Source: an uncultured Burkholderiaceae bacterium (lineage in GTDB: Bacteria; Pseudomonadota; Gammaproteobacteria; Burkholderiales; Burkholderiaceae). From it: a stretch of DNA of 17,247 nt. The notes beneath the pieces were generated by a model. It was not told the origin of the DNA. It made no database searches and saw only the letters and a list, made by a program, of their open reading frames with translations. Within the stretch, counting starts at the first letter, position 1. Every line of letters begins with the position of its first letter. The DNA is taken from positions 1 to 17,247 of the forward strand of contig CALMPB010000393.1 of assembly GCA_937871985.1 (NCBI GenBank), in the 5' to 3' direction. Below are positions 6,944-13,838 of this stretch, in pieces. The position numbers were made by a program, and so were the translations under genes.

Positions 6944-8239
6944 TCAGGCCAGCGGCTTGATCTTGGCCTGCACGGGAATCTCCGGCGCCGTCTCGTTGTT
7001 GACGACGAGCAGATCGTAGGGGTGATCTTTGCCCTTGACCCATTGGCCGCCCACCAGCGGCGTCTTGGCGACGTTCTTGACCGGCCCGTTGCCCCATTGC
7101 ACATGGCCGATGATGGTGTCGAGCTTGGTCTGGGGAATGGCGTCGCGTATGGCTTCGGGCGAATCGATGTCCTTGGCGCGCTTCAGGACGTCGATGGCGA
7201 CCTCGAACAGCGAGTGCGCATAGCCCAGCGGCTGGCTCCATTGCCGCTTGGTGGCTGCTTCGTAGGCGTCGGCCAGTTGCTGGGCGCTCTGGCCGTTCAG
7301 CGAGGACTTGTACGGGCGGTTCGGGCTCCACCAGCATTCCTGCGTCAGGCCTTCGCCTTGGTCGCCCAGGGCTTCGACCGCCGAGGGAAAGGCCAGCGCC
7401 TTGCCGATGGTCACGGCCTTGGGGTTGAAGCCTTGCTGCTTGGCCTGCGTCCAGAAGTTCTTGAAGTCGGGCGGGGTCTGCACCCCGGCGATGATCTCGA
7501 CGTTGGCCTTTTTATATTCGGACAACAGCGCGGTGAAGTCGGTCTGGCCGTTCTGGAAGCGGCCCGCGTCCAGGACGGTGTAGCCCATTTTCGTCAGCGG
7601 CGGCGCGATGCCCAGCTTGGGGTCGGCCCAGGCATTGCCGTCGCCGTCGTTGGCGCACAGCAGGCCCACGACCTTGTTGGTGTCGAGGCTCTTCCACATA
7701 TTGGAGAAGACCGCAATAATGTCTTCCAGGCCCCAGAAGTAGTGGTAGGTCCAGTCGAAGCCTTGTTCCGGCTTGCCGCCGCGGGTAAAGAACCAGGGCT
7801 GCCAGGGTGTGGTCGTGGAAATGCAGGGAATCTCGTTCAGCTCGCACTGATCCGAAACGGGGTTGGCGTTTTCGGGCGTGGAGCCTACGATCATCAAGTC
7901 GATCTTGTCTTTCAGGATGAGCTCGGCGGCGACCTCGGAGGCGCGATTGGGGCTGGACTGGCTGTCCTTGACGATGACCTCGATGGGGTGGGCCGTGCCG
8001 TTGACGGTCACCCCGGCCTTGAGCAGCTCCTGGATGCCGGCAAGAATGAACCGGTCGACTTCGCCGAATCCCGCCAATTGGCCGGTCTGCGGCGTGACGT
8101 AGCCGAGCTTGATGGCGCGGCCGGTCTTGGCGAGCGCCAGCGGGCTGATGCCCGCCAGGCCCAGCGCCCCGCCGAAGGCGGAGGCCTTGATGAACGAGCG
8201 CCGTTTTTGATTCAGATGCTTGCTGTCATGGTGTGTCAT
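6944..8239 (-). CDS. Liv-type ABC transporter periplasmic binding protein with Tat-type signal
   Basis: A 431-residue type I periplasmic binding protein. The N-terminal KRRSFIKASAFGGALGLAG fits the twin-arginine motif (RRxFΦK) followed by a hydrophobic stretch and a probable cleavage near ALAKTG, so export by the Tat pathway is predicted. The mature part begins AIKLGYVTPQTGQLAGFGEV, a typical binding-protein start, and continues through two lobes. The ATG at 8239 is preceded by CAGGAGA at good spacing; an in-frame ATG at 8311 lacks one and would bury the signal. It lies between the flavin monooxygenase gene (103-bp gap) and livG (97-bp gap), so it is the binding protein made with this transporter. 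It is longer than, and clearly different from, the Sec-type binding protein at 2311-3480. Confidence 0.9.
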   Translation of the reverse strand: MTHHDSKHLNQKRRSFIKASAFGGALGLAGISPLALAKTGRAIKLGYVTPQTGQLAGFGEVDRFILAGIQELLKAGVTVNGTAHPIEVIVKDSQSSPNRASEVAAELILKDKIDLMIVGSTPENANPVSDQCELNEIPCISTTTPWQPWFFTRGGKPEQGFDWTYHYFWGLEDIIAVFSNMWKSLDTNKVVGLLCANDGDGNAWADPKLGIAPPLTKMGYTVLDAGRFQNGQTDFTALLSEYKKANVEIIAGVQTPPDFKNFWTQAKQQGFNPKAVTIGKALAFPSAVEALGDQGEGLTQECWWSPNRPYKSSLNGQSAQQLADAYEAATKRQWSQPLGYAHSLFEVAIDVLKRAKDIDSPEAIRDAIPQTKLDTIIGHVQWGNGPVKNVAKTPLVGGQWVKGKDHPYDLLVVNNETAPEIPVQAKIKPLA

Positions 8240-8342
8240 GCTTGTCTCCTGATGTGGTGCCGCTGATGGTTCTTGTGTTGGTTGGGGGTTGTGGTGCAGT
8301 GCTTGCTTCACCGGCCGCGCCTTGGCCGTTCGGATGCCGTGC

Positions 8343-9947
8343 TCAAGCCGCCTCCGCGGTTGCCAGGATGCCGTGCCGCTTCAGGTCGGCGGCCAGGCTG
8401 TCGACGAGCTCCGGAATGTCCGCCGCGCTGGCGGCGCCGCCGTAAAGGTAGAAGTCGGGGCGCACCAGCATGGCGCGGATTCCGTGTGCGTCCATATAGG
8501 CGGCGTATTTGCCGTCGAGGTCGACGAATCCGCCGGCATCGGCGTCGTCCGGCGCCAGGTGCACGACCTTGGCGCCCAGCTTTTCCAGGAAGCCCAGGTT
8601 CTCGGCCGACAAGGCGGCCCTATCCTGCGCGCCGCGCAGCACCAGCACGAAGCCAAGGCTCACCAAGTCGTCGAAGCGGCCCTTTTGACCGTGATGGGCG
8701 ATGGTTCCGTGCGGGCTCAGCAGGCCGGCCGGCGCCTTGACGCCGCCGTCCGCGGCGCGATGCAGGATGCCGTCGACCAAAGAGGGGAAGGGCGGGGGCG
8801 GCGTGGCCGTGCCGCCAAGGAAGGCGGCATCGCGCTCGGCGGCCACGGCCGGGTCGGGAATGCAGATGACTTTGCCCAGGTACATGGAAAGCTCGATGAC
8901 ATCCCTGGCGTGCGGCCGGCGCTCCGTCTGGTAGGTGTCCAGCAGGCTTTCGTCCGCCTTGCCGCGCAGAATCAGGTTCAGCTTCCAGGCGAGGTTCCAG
9001 TCGTCGCGCAGGCCGGCGCACATGCCTTGCCCCATGAAGGGCGGCATGACGTGCGCCGCGTCGCCGGCCAGCATGATGCGTTTGTCGCGCCAGGTTCGGG
9101 CGATCAGTGAGCGGAAGTTGTACACCTTGGCGCGCTGTATGACGGCCTGGCCGGGTTTGACCCAAGGCTCCAGCAGTTTCCAGGCCGTTTCCTCGCGCTC
9201 GAGTTCTTCGCGCGACTCGTTGGGCAGCCGCATGAATTCCCAGCGCCGGTAGTATCGGCCGTCGCGGATGCCGGCGGGAACGATGGTGGTCGGACGCGCC
9301 GGATTGCAGTATTGGGCGGCGGGGGGGATGTCCAGTTCCACGCCTTCGTTGGGGAGAATATCGATGACCAGCCAGTCGGCTTCGAAGCCCAGGTCTTCCT
9401 GCTCGATGCCCAGGGAGCGGCGCACCGGGCTGTTGGCGCCGTCGACGCCGATGACGTATTTGGCGCGGGCCGTGCGCGTTTTGCCGGTTGCCGTTTCGCG
9501 CGCCACGACTTCGGCGTAGTCGGGGGTTTGCCGTATGTCGGTGACTTCCCAACCCAGGTTCAGCTCGACTTGCCGGTAGCTGTTGACGGTGGCGTCGAAC
9601 ATTTCTTCCAGGGTGGGCTGATGGATGAAGTTGACTTCCGAGCCGCCGGAAATCGATTCGGCCGACCAGTCGATGTGCAGCAGTTCCTTCCAGTCGGCGT
9701 TGAACCAGCGGTAGGCCGGCGCGGGATGGCTGATGGTGGGCAACTGGTCGCGCAGGCCGATGGCTGAAAGCATGCGGTACATCTCGTGGTCGATGCACAC
9801 GGCGCGGGGCAGCGGGAAGCGTTCGGGCCACAGCTCGAATACCGAGACGGTGTGCCCTTGCCGGGCCAGGGTCATGGCCAGAACCTGGCTGACGGGCCCG
9901 TAGCCCACCTGGATGACGTCGTAGATAGTGTCGTTCGCGTTGCTCAT
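8343..9947 (-). CDS. FAD-dependent class A aromatic monooxygenase, MhpA-like
   Basis: A 534-residue flavoprotein hydroxylase of the PheA/MhpA group. The dinucleotide fold begins DVIQVGYGPVSQVLAMTLAR (residues 10-29), ending in an acidic residue in VSVFE. The second FAD motif GVDGANSPVRRSLG is at 167-180, and the third, LAGDAAHVMPPFMGQGMCAG, at 293-312. A C-terminal thioredoxin-like domain with LVRPDFYLYGG near 494 is also typical. It would use NAD(P)H and O2 to hydroxylate a phenolic acid; 3-(3-hydroxyphenyl)propionate is the MhpA substrate, but no mhpBCDEF genes are near. The third Gly of the GxGxxG loop is Ser. The ATG at 9947 follows CAGGAG; the frame stays open upstream to 10106 without a ribosome site. 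It is the first gene of the operon. Confidence 0.88.
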   Translation of the reverse strand: MSNANDTIYDVIQVGYGPVSQVLAMTLARQGHTVSVFELWPERFPLPRAVCIDHEMYRMLSAIGLRDQLPTISHPAPAYRWFNADWKELLHIDWSAESISGGSEVNFIHQPTLEEMFDATVNSYRQVELNLGWEVTDIRQTPDYAEVVARETATGKTRTARAKYVIGVDGANSPVRRSLGIEQEDLGFEADWLVIDILPNEGVELDIPPAAQYCNPARPTTIVPAGIRDGRYYRRWEFMRLPNESREELEREETAWKLLEPWVKPGQAVIQRAKVYNFRSLIARTWRDKRIMLAGDAAHVMPPFMGQGMCAGLRDDWNLAWKLNLILRGKADESLLDTYQTERRPHARDVIELSMYLGKVICIPDPAVAAERDAAFLGGTATPPPPFPSLVDGILHRAADGGVKAPAGLLSPHGTIAHHGQKGRFDDLVSLGFVLVLRGAQDRAALSAENLGFLEKLGAKVVHLAPDDADAGGFVDLDGKYAAYMDAHGIRAMLVRPDFYLYGGAASAADIPELVDSLAADLKRHGILATAEAA

Positions 9948-10066
9948 TGTGTGCTCCTGAAATCCTGTGTTTACCTGGGCGGTGTCGATGGCTGCGTGCT
10001 TTGCCGTCGTGGCGGCGTACGGGTTCGGGGGAGGCCGCCGTGTTTTCATGCTGCCGGCATTTGTCT

Positions 10067-10080
10067 TGACGGGAATGTCA
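10067..10080. promoter_or_regulatory. Operator copy 1, TGACG-N4-TGTCA
   Basis: TGACGGGAATGTCA is a near-perfect palindrome with arms TGAC(G) and TGTCA around 4 bp. It is centred about 8 bp downstream of the predicted transcription start of the monooxygenase operon. It shares arm sequence and spacing with the copy at 10101-10114, centre to centre 34 bp. It is a candidate binding site for the divergent TetR-type regulator. Confidence 0.5.
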
Positions 10081-10087
10081 TTTTGAT

Positions 10088-10115
10088 ATTCTACGCATAA
10101 TGACAATAATGTCAG
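10088..10115 (-). promoter_or_regulatory. Sigma-70 promoter of the monooxygenase-liv operon
   Basis: On the minus strand CTGACA (plus-strand 10110-10115) matches five of six -35 bases. TAGAAT (plus-strand 10088-10093) matches five of six -10 bases, with a 16-bp spacer. The predicted start near 10081 gives a leader of about 135 nt before the ATG at 9947. The -35 box is embedded in operator copy 2, so a bound repressor would block polymerase. Confidence 0.6.
10101..10114. promoter_or_regulatory. Operator copy 2, TGACA-N4-TGTCA
   Basis: TGACAATAATGTCA has perfect 5-bp inverted arms around ATAA and overlaps the -35 box of the minus-strand promoter. Together with the copy at 10067-10080 it brackets the promoter, as expected for repression by a dimeric regulator such as the divergent TetR protein. 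Confidence 0.6.
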
Positions 10116-10362
10116 TATTAGAGTAAACCCGGATTATTGAAGAGAAAAATGGGCAATACACTGAATTGCCTGAAACGGGACTGTGGCGCCATGTTCACGG
10201 TTCGTGCCTGGGCTGAATGGCGCATCCGTCCGGACTCAAGCGTGTGGATCCGTTGAGTGGGGCGCTGCGTCGGGCGCCGGCGCGCAGGAAGGTTTGCCGC
10301 GAGGTTTGCGGAATTTCGACGCAGTACAATCCATGTTTATGCCATTTTGAAGTGAATTGGAC

Positions 10363-11031
10363 GTGAAACAAGAAGATCACCGGACACGAGTCGGCCAGGC
10401 GCGGCGGGAAAAAACCCGCGCGCTGCTCATGAAAAGCGCTTTGGCGGTTTTCGCTGAAAAAGGTCCCGACCTGCCCGTCATCGAAGATTTCATCGCCGCC
10501 GCGGGGGTCGCGCGGGGCACTTTCTACAATTACTTCAGCACCACCAGCGAGCTGCTGGCCGCACTGACCGGGGCCATGAGCGACGAAGTGCTGGCCGTGG
10601 TGGACGCCGAGGTTCTCAAGTTCGAAGATCCCGCCACCCGGATATGCACGGGCACCCGGCTTTATGTCGGCATGGCATGCCGTTATCCGTTATGGGGCAC
10701 GTTCCTGGCCCGCATCGGCTCGCGGCACGCGGTGCGGGGCAAGCTGCTCGACACCTACCTGACGCGGGATATACAGACCGGCGTGACCAGCCAGCGGTTT
10801 TCCGTGCCGAATGCGGTGGTGGTTCGGGACATTATTCTCGGCTCGATTTTTTTCGGCATCGAAACCATACTCACCGAGCCCAGCATCGAGAACCATGTGG
10901 AAGAAATGATGTACGTGGTGCTGCACGGAATCGGCTTGTCCAAGCAGGAAGCCAGGAAAATCGCGTTCATGCCGCTGCCCGAGGCCGGGCCCGTTTCGGG
11001 GCCGATATTCTCGGCGCTCAACCCAAAATAA
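10363..11031 (+). CDS. TetR/AcrR-family transcriptional regulator
   Basis: A regulator of about 222 residues. The N-terminal HTH is clear: a basic lead-in, ALAVFAEKG, then FIAAAGVARGTFYNYFSTTSELL (helices 2-4 of the TetR fold, near residues 44-66). The C-terminal ligand domain is helical and not assignable to a subfamily. It is divergent from the flavin monooxygenase operon and very probably represses it, relieved by a pathway compound. The start is uncertain: no ATG is available after the in-frame stop at 10348-10350, leaving GTG at 10363 or TTG at 10357. GTG is preferred because GAAG lies 10 nt upstream and it is the commoner alternative start. It converges on the EamA gene with a 4-bp gap. 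Confidence 0.88.
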   Translation: MKQEDHRTRVGQARREKTRALLMKSALAVFAEKGPDLPVIEDFIAAAGVARGTFYNYFSTTSELLAALTGAMSDEVLAVVDAEVLKFEDPATRICTGTRLYVGMACRYPLWGTFLARIGSRHAVRGKLLDTYLTRDIQTGVTSQRFSVPNAVVVRDIILGSIFFGIETILTEPSIENHVEEMMYVVLHGIGLSKQEARKIAFMPLPEAGPVSGPIFSALNPK

Positions 11032-11035
11032 CGCC

Positions 11036-11968
11036 CTACGCTTTCGCGGCGTCGCGCACCATCCGGCGCAGCCAGTCGTGCCCGCTGACCAGTACGATGC
11101 CCACCGCCACGCATCCCGCGCCGATCAGGAAGCTGGGATCCAGCGGCTCGTTCAGCAGCCAGACACCGAAGACGATGCCGAACAACGGTGTCATGAAGGA
11201 AAAAACGCCCAGCCGCGACGCCAGGTATTTGTGCAGCAGCCAGAACCAGGCCAGAAAGGTGAAGAACGAGACGATGATTGCCTGGAACAGCACGCTGCCC
11301 CAGGCCAGGGGCGTGGAGTGGATGGCGGTTTGCCCAAGCGCCACGGCGGCGATCAGCAGCAGGACGAAGGCGGCGAGCAACTGGTACAGCAGGGTCTTGG
11401 TGACCGAGGTGTTCGACAGGCGCGTGCAGCGGATGACGACGGTGGTCGAGCCCCAGGAGGCGCCGGCCAGCAATCCCAGGAAATCGCCCAGCAGAATATT
11501 CGGCGCGTCCTTGGTGGCGGCATGCGCATCCGGCCCGAAGAAGGCCACGATGATGCCGACGAAGGCAATGCCGATGCCGACCCATTGCGCGGCCGAGAGC
11601 TTTTCCTCGGGCAGCCGCCAGTGCAGGCCGATGGCGGCGAAGAAGGGCGCGGTGTAAAGAAAAACCGCCATGTGCGAGGCGGTCGTGTAGCGCATGCCTT
11701 CGCCCAGGAACAGGAATTCCAGTGTGAACAGCGCGCCGATGAGCAAGCCCGGCGCCCAGGTGCCGTCTTTCAGCGCCAGTGGTTCGCGGCGCCAGACCAT
11801 GAGCAGTGCGACCAGGACGGCGGCGATGCCCGAGCGCAAGGAAATCTGCAGGACGGGGGCGATGTCGTAGGCGACGGCCTTGATGGCGATTTGCTGAAAG
11901 CCCCAGATCATGCACAGGAGGGCCATGAGCCCAAATGCCTTGCCGTCGATAGCCTTGCGTTCGTTCAT
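11036..11968 (-). CDS. EamA/DMT-family transporter
   Basis: A 310-residue inner-membrane protein with about ten hydrophobic segments arranged as two EamA repeats. The first repeat begins FGLMALLCMIWGFQQIAIK and the second FLGLLAGASWGSTTVVIRC; the W-G motifs at the start of each repeat are typical. Members export metabolites such as amino acids, or drugs; the substrate here is unknown. The ATG at 11968 follows GGAGAA and lies 10 bp after the stop of the MidA-type gene, so the two are coupled. A much longer open frame extends upstream through the methyltransferase gene but is out of frame with it and has no ribosome site. The last gene of its operon, it nearly abuts the tetR-type gene end to end. 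Confidence 0.9.
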   Translation of the reverse strand: MNERKAIDGKAFGLMALLCMIWGFQQIAIKAVAYDIAPVLQISLRSGIAAVLVALLMVWRREPLALKDGTWAPGLLIGALFTLEFLFLGEGMRYTTASHMAVFLYTAPFFAAIGLHWRLPEEKLSAAQWVGIGIAFVGIIVAFFGPDAHAATKDAPNILLGDFLGLLAGASWGSTTVVIRCTRLSNTSVTKTLLYQLLAAFVLLLIAAVALGQTAIHSTPLAWGSVLFQAIIVSFFTFLAWFWLLHKYLASRLGVFSFMTPLFGIVFGVWLLNEPLDPSFLIGAGCVAVGIVLVSGHDWLRRMVRDAAKA

Positions 11969-11978
11969 CGATTCTCCA

Positions 11979-13379
11979 TTAGAGCCGGTTGCGGCGGTCG
12001 CCGCCGGCAAAGCCCAGCAGCGGCGCGGGTATGTTTTTTCCCACGGCCAGGACTTTGAACAGCTCGCCCATTTCCGCTTCCGACACCAGTTTTTGCACGG
12101 CGGAAACCGCCTGGCCGTAGCGGATGGTGTCGTCGGGGTCGAGGCCGGCCAGCAGGTTGGGCAGGCCGGTATTGAGCAGAAAGCGCGCTTGCGAGGTATA
12201 GCCCAGCACATCCAGCCCGCCTTCCAGCGCGGCATCGGCCATGGCGGTGAAGTCGACGTGCGCGGTGATGTCCTGCAGCCCCGGGTAGATGAGAGGCTGC
12301 GGGTGAGCATGATGGCGGAAATGGCACATCAGCGTGCCCGAGGCTCGCTGCGGATGGTAATACTCGTGCTGGGGAAACCCGTAGTCGATCAGCAGCGCAG
12401 CGCCTTTTTCCAGCCAGGAGCCCATTTGCCGCACCCAGGCTTCGGCCTGCAGATTGATTTCGGACTGGTATTCGGGCAGGGGAGGCATGCGCCGGGCCAC
12501 GGCTTCGGCCAGTTCGGCCGGGGCTGGGCGCTCGGCCAGCAGGAACGGCGCGCCGTTGCCGGCTGCATCTTCGCTTTCCAGGTGCGCCTGGCCCAGGCTG
12601 GCCTCGACGCCGCCGGCGCGGCGGTGCCGGAAGCTGATGTCGTCTTCGCCGGCGTGGCTGTGGCCAAGCGTTACGCCCAGTTCCAGCACCTGGCCGGCGT
12701 CGCCCCAACGGAACAGCGTGACCGGCATAGCGTCCAGCACTTCGTTGGCCAGCACGCAACCCGAAAAACGTTCCGGCAGGCTGTCCAGCCAGCTTACGGC
12801 CTGGCCGAATCCGGCCAGGCGCTGCTGCTGGCGCGCGCTCAAGTCGGCCGAGACTTCCAGTATCTGGTAGGCGGGCTCGATGCCCAGCTTGCGCAGGGCG
12901 GGAATGATGGATGCGGCCAGGGCGCCCGACCCGGCGCCGAACTCAAGCACATTGACCGAGCCGCTGGCTTCGAGGATTTGCGCCACCTGGCCCGCCAGGG
13001 CCTGACCGAATACGGGGCCGAGTTCCGGCGCGGTGGTGAAGTCGCCGGCGGGTAATTGAGGTGTCGGCCTGGCGCGGTTTGCGAAGGCATTCGATGGCGC
13101 GGCGTTCGCGCCGGAAGTCGCCGCACCGGACTCATCGCCACAGGTTTCTTGCCGGGTGGCGCTGTGGCGGGAATTGCCGCCGAACTTCGCGCTGCCCGCC
13201 GCATAATAGCCCAGGCCAGGCGCATAAAGGGCCAGGTTCATCCATTGCTCGAACGGCATGAACCCCCACGGGGCCTGCTCGATTTGCTGGATCAAATAGC
13301 GTTCGACGGCCTGCGCATGGGCGGCCGATTCGGGATCCAGGGCCGGGAGTCCGGGAGGAATGGTGGTAGAAGAAGACAT
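11979..13379 (-). CDS. SAM-dependent methyltransferase, MidA/NDUFAF7 family (PF02636)
   Basis: A 466-residue protein. It has the family's N-terminal block (MPFEQWMNLALYAPGLGYYA, residues 41-60), then GDFTTAPELGPVFGQALA (112-129), and the SAM-binding motif VLEFGAGSGALA (144-155). Later VLANEVLDAMPV and LLIDYGFPQHEYYHP are also family hallmarks. The mitochondrial relative NDUFAF7 methylates an arginine of a complex I subunit; the bacterial target is not established. Residues about 69-110 are an Ala/Ser/Asn/Arg-rich, low-complexity insertion between two blocks that are normally nearly contiguous. A second loop (roughly 232-262) is also enlarged. The frame is open through both, so the gene looks intact. 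It lies between a small membrane-protein gene (36-bp gap) and the EamA gene (10 bp). Confidence 0.9.
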   Translation of the reverse strand: MSSSTTIPPGLPALDPESAAHAQAVERYLIQQIEQAPWGFMPFEQWMNLALYAPGLGYYAAGSAKFGGNSRHSATRQETCGDESGAATSGANAAPSNAFANRARPTPQLPAGDFTTAPELGPVFGQALAGQVAQILEASGSVNVLEFGAGSGALAASIIPALRKLGIEPAYQILEVSADLSARQQQRLAGFGQAVSWLDSLPERFSGCVLANEVLDAMPVTLFRWGDAGQVLELGVTLGHSHAGEDDISFRHRRAGGVEASLGQAHLESEDAAGNGAPFLLAERPAPAELAEAVARRMPPLPEYQSEINLQAEAWVRQMGSWLEKGAALLIDYGFPQHEYYHPQRASGTLMCHFRHHAHPQPLIYPGLQDITAHVDFTAMADAALEGGLDVLGYTSQARFLLNTGLPNLLAGLDPDDTIRYGQAVSAVQKLVSEAEMGELFKVLAVGKNIPAPLLGFAGGDRRNRL

Positions 13380-13415
13380 GTACTGGGGTCTTGGTTGGTG
13401 CCGGAAGGTAGTGTA

Positions 13416-13637
13416 TCAGCGCCGCCCTTCGTCCTGGGTGGATGCGCTGTTCGCGGCATTGTCCTTGCCGCGCTTGTTCAGCAGGTAAAGGCTGTGGCAC
13501 ATGGCGATGAAGAACGCGGCCAGCAGCGCCGCCATGGCGCCGACCAGATAGTTGCCGAATACGATCCACAGCGGCACGGACAGGATGACGGCCAGAAATA
13601 GCGGCTTGTTCGCAAGTTGTCTCGCAAATTGTTTCAT
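13416..13637 (-). CDS. Small predicted membrane protein
   Basis: A 73-residue protein beginning MKQFARQLANKPLFLAVILS. It has a short basic N terminus, a hydrophobic core of about 40 residues that could form two transmembrane helices (around residues 12-30 and 32-52), and a hydrophilic tail KRGKDNAANSASTQDEGRR. It resembles the small uncharacterised membrane proteins common in Alcaligenaceae; no function is known to me. The ATG at 13637 places the N terminus directly before the first helix. The frame is open further upstream but that part is proline/arginine/histidine-rich and lacks a ribosome site. No good ribosome site precedes 13637 either. It is the likely first gene of the operon with the MidA-type and EamA genes. 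Confidence 0.6.
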   Translation of the reverse strand: MKQFARQLANKPLFLAVILSVPLWIVFGNYLVGAMAALLAAFFIAMCHSLYLLNKRGKDNAANSASTQDEGRR

Positions 13638-13745
13638 ATGGTCGGGACGCGGGGCGCGGTTGCATGGCGGCGCGCAATGTCGATGAAAAAGGACATGGCG
13701 TTGTCCATAGAGTATAGGCGCAAGCCGAATGCGGCGTCTTTTGCC

Positions 13746-13783
13746 AAAAAAAGCGGCATCCGGATTGTGTCCGGATGCCGCTT
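13746..13783 (-). terminator. Intrinsic terminator of wrbA
   Basis: AAGCGGCATCCGGA (13751-13764) and TCCGGATGCCGCTT (13770-13783) are perfect 14-bp inverted repeats with a 5-nt loop. In the minus-strand transcript the stem is followed by a run of U (A7 at 13746-13752 on the plus strand, two bases being part of the stem). It lies 55 bp after the wrbA stop codon and separates wrbA from the small membrane-protein operon. There is no T-run on the plus-strand side, so it is one-directional. Confidence 0.93.
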
Positions 13784-13838
13784 CGAGGGGCATTATTGTG
13801 TAGTGCCGATGGTTGGCCGCTTTGGAGCCTTTGCGCTG

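Larger units (their letters stand above)
9948..10362. other. 415-bp divergent intergenic region between the monooxygenase and tetR-type genes
   Basis: The left part (9948-10087) would be the leader of the monooxygenase mRNA. The AT-rich centre (10067-10120) holds a minus-strand promoter and two palindromic operators. A weaker plus-strand promoter candidate (TTGATA at 10083-10088, 16 bp, AATAAT at 10105-10110) overlaps them and could serve the TetR gene with a leader of roughly 245 nt. From 10121 to 10356 no convincing gene, terminator or long repeat is seen. There is only a short direct repeat AGGTTTGC (10290 and 10302) and a possible lone -10 box TACAAT (10325-10330). Confidence 0.6.

Noticed and set aside
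6794..8266. A 490-codon open frame on the plus strand opposite the Tat-type binding protein
   Set aside because: It mirrors the binding-protein gene in the opposite frame, with low-complexity Gly/Val/Leu/Gln composition and no motif or ribosome site.
11968..12310. Upstream extension of the EamA gene into the methyltransferase gene
   Set aside because: The extra residues are an out-of-frame reading of the methyltransferase (Trp/Pro/Arg/Ser-rich). The ATG at 11968 has a ribosome site and a normal DMT N terminus.
13686..13706. Small hairpin GGACA/TGTCC next to A5, a possible minus-strand terminator
   Set aside because: The stem is only 5 bp and lies upstream of the small membrane-protein gene rather than after a gene; too weak to call.
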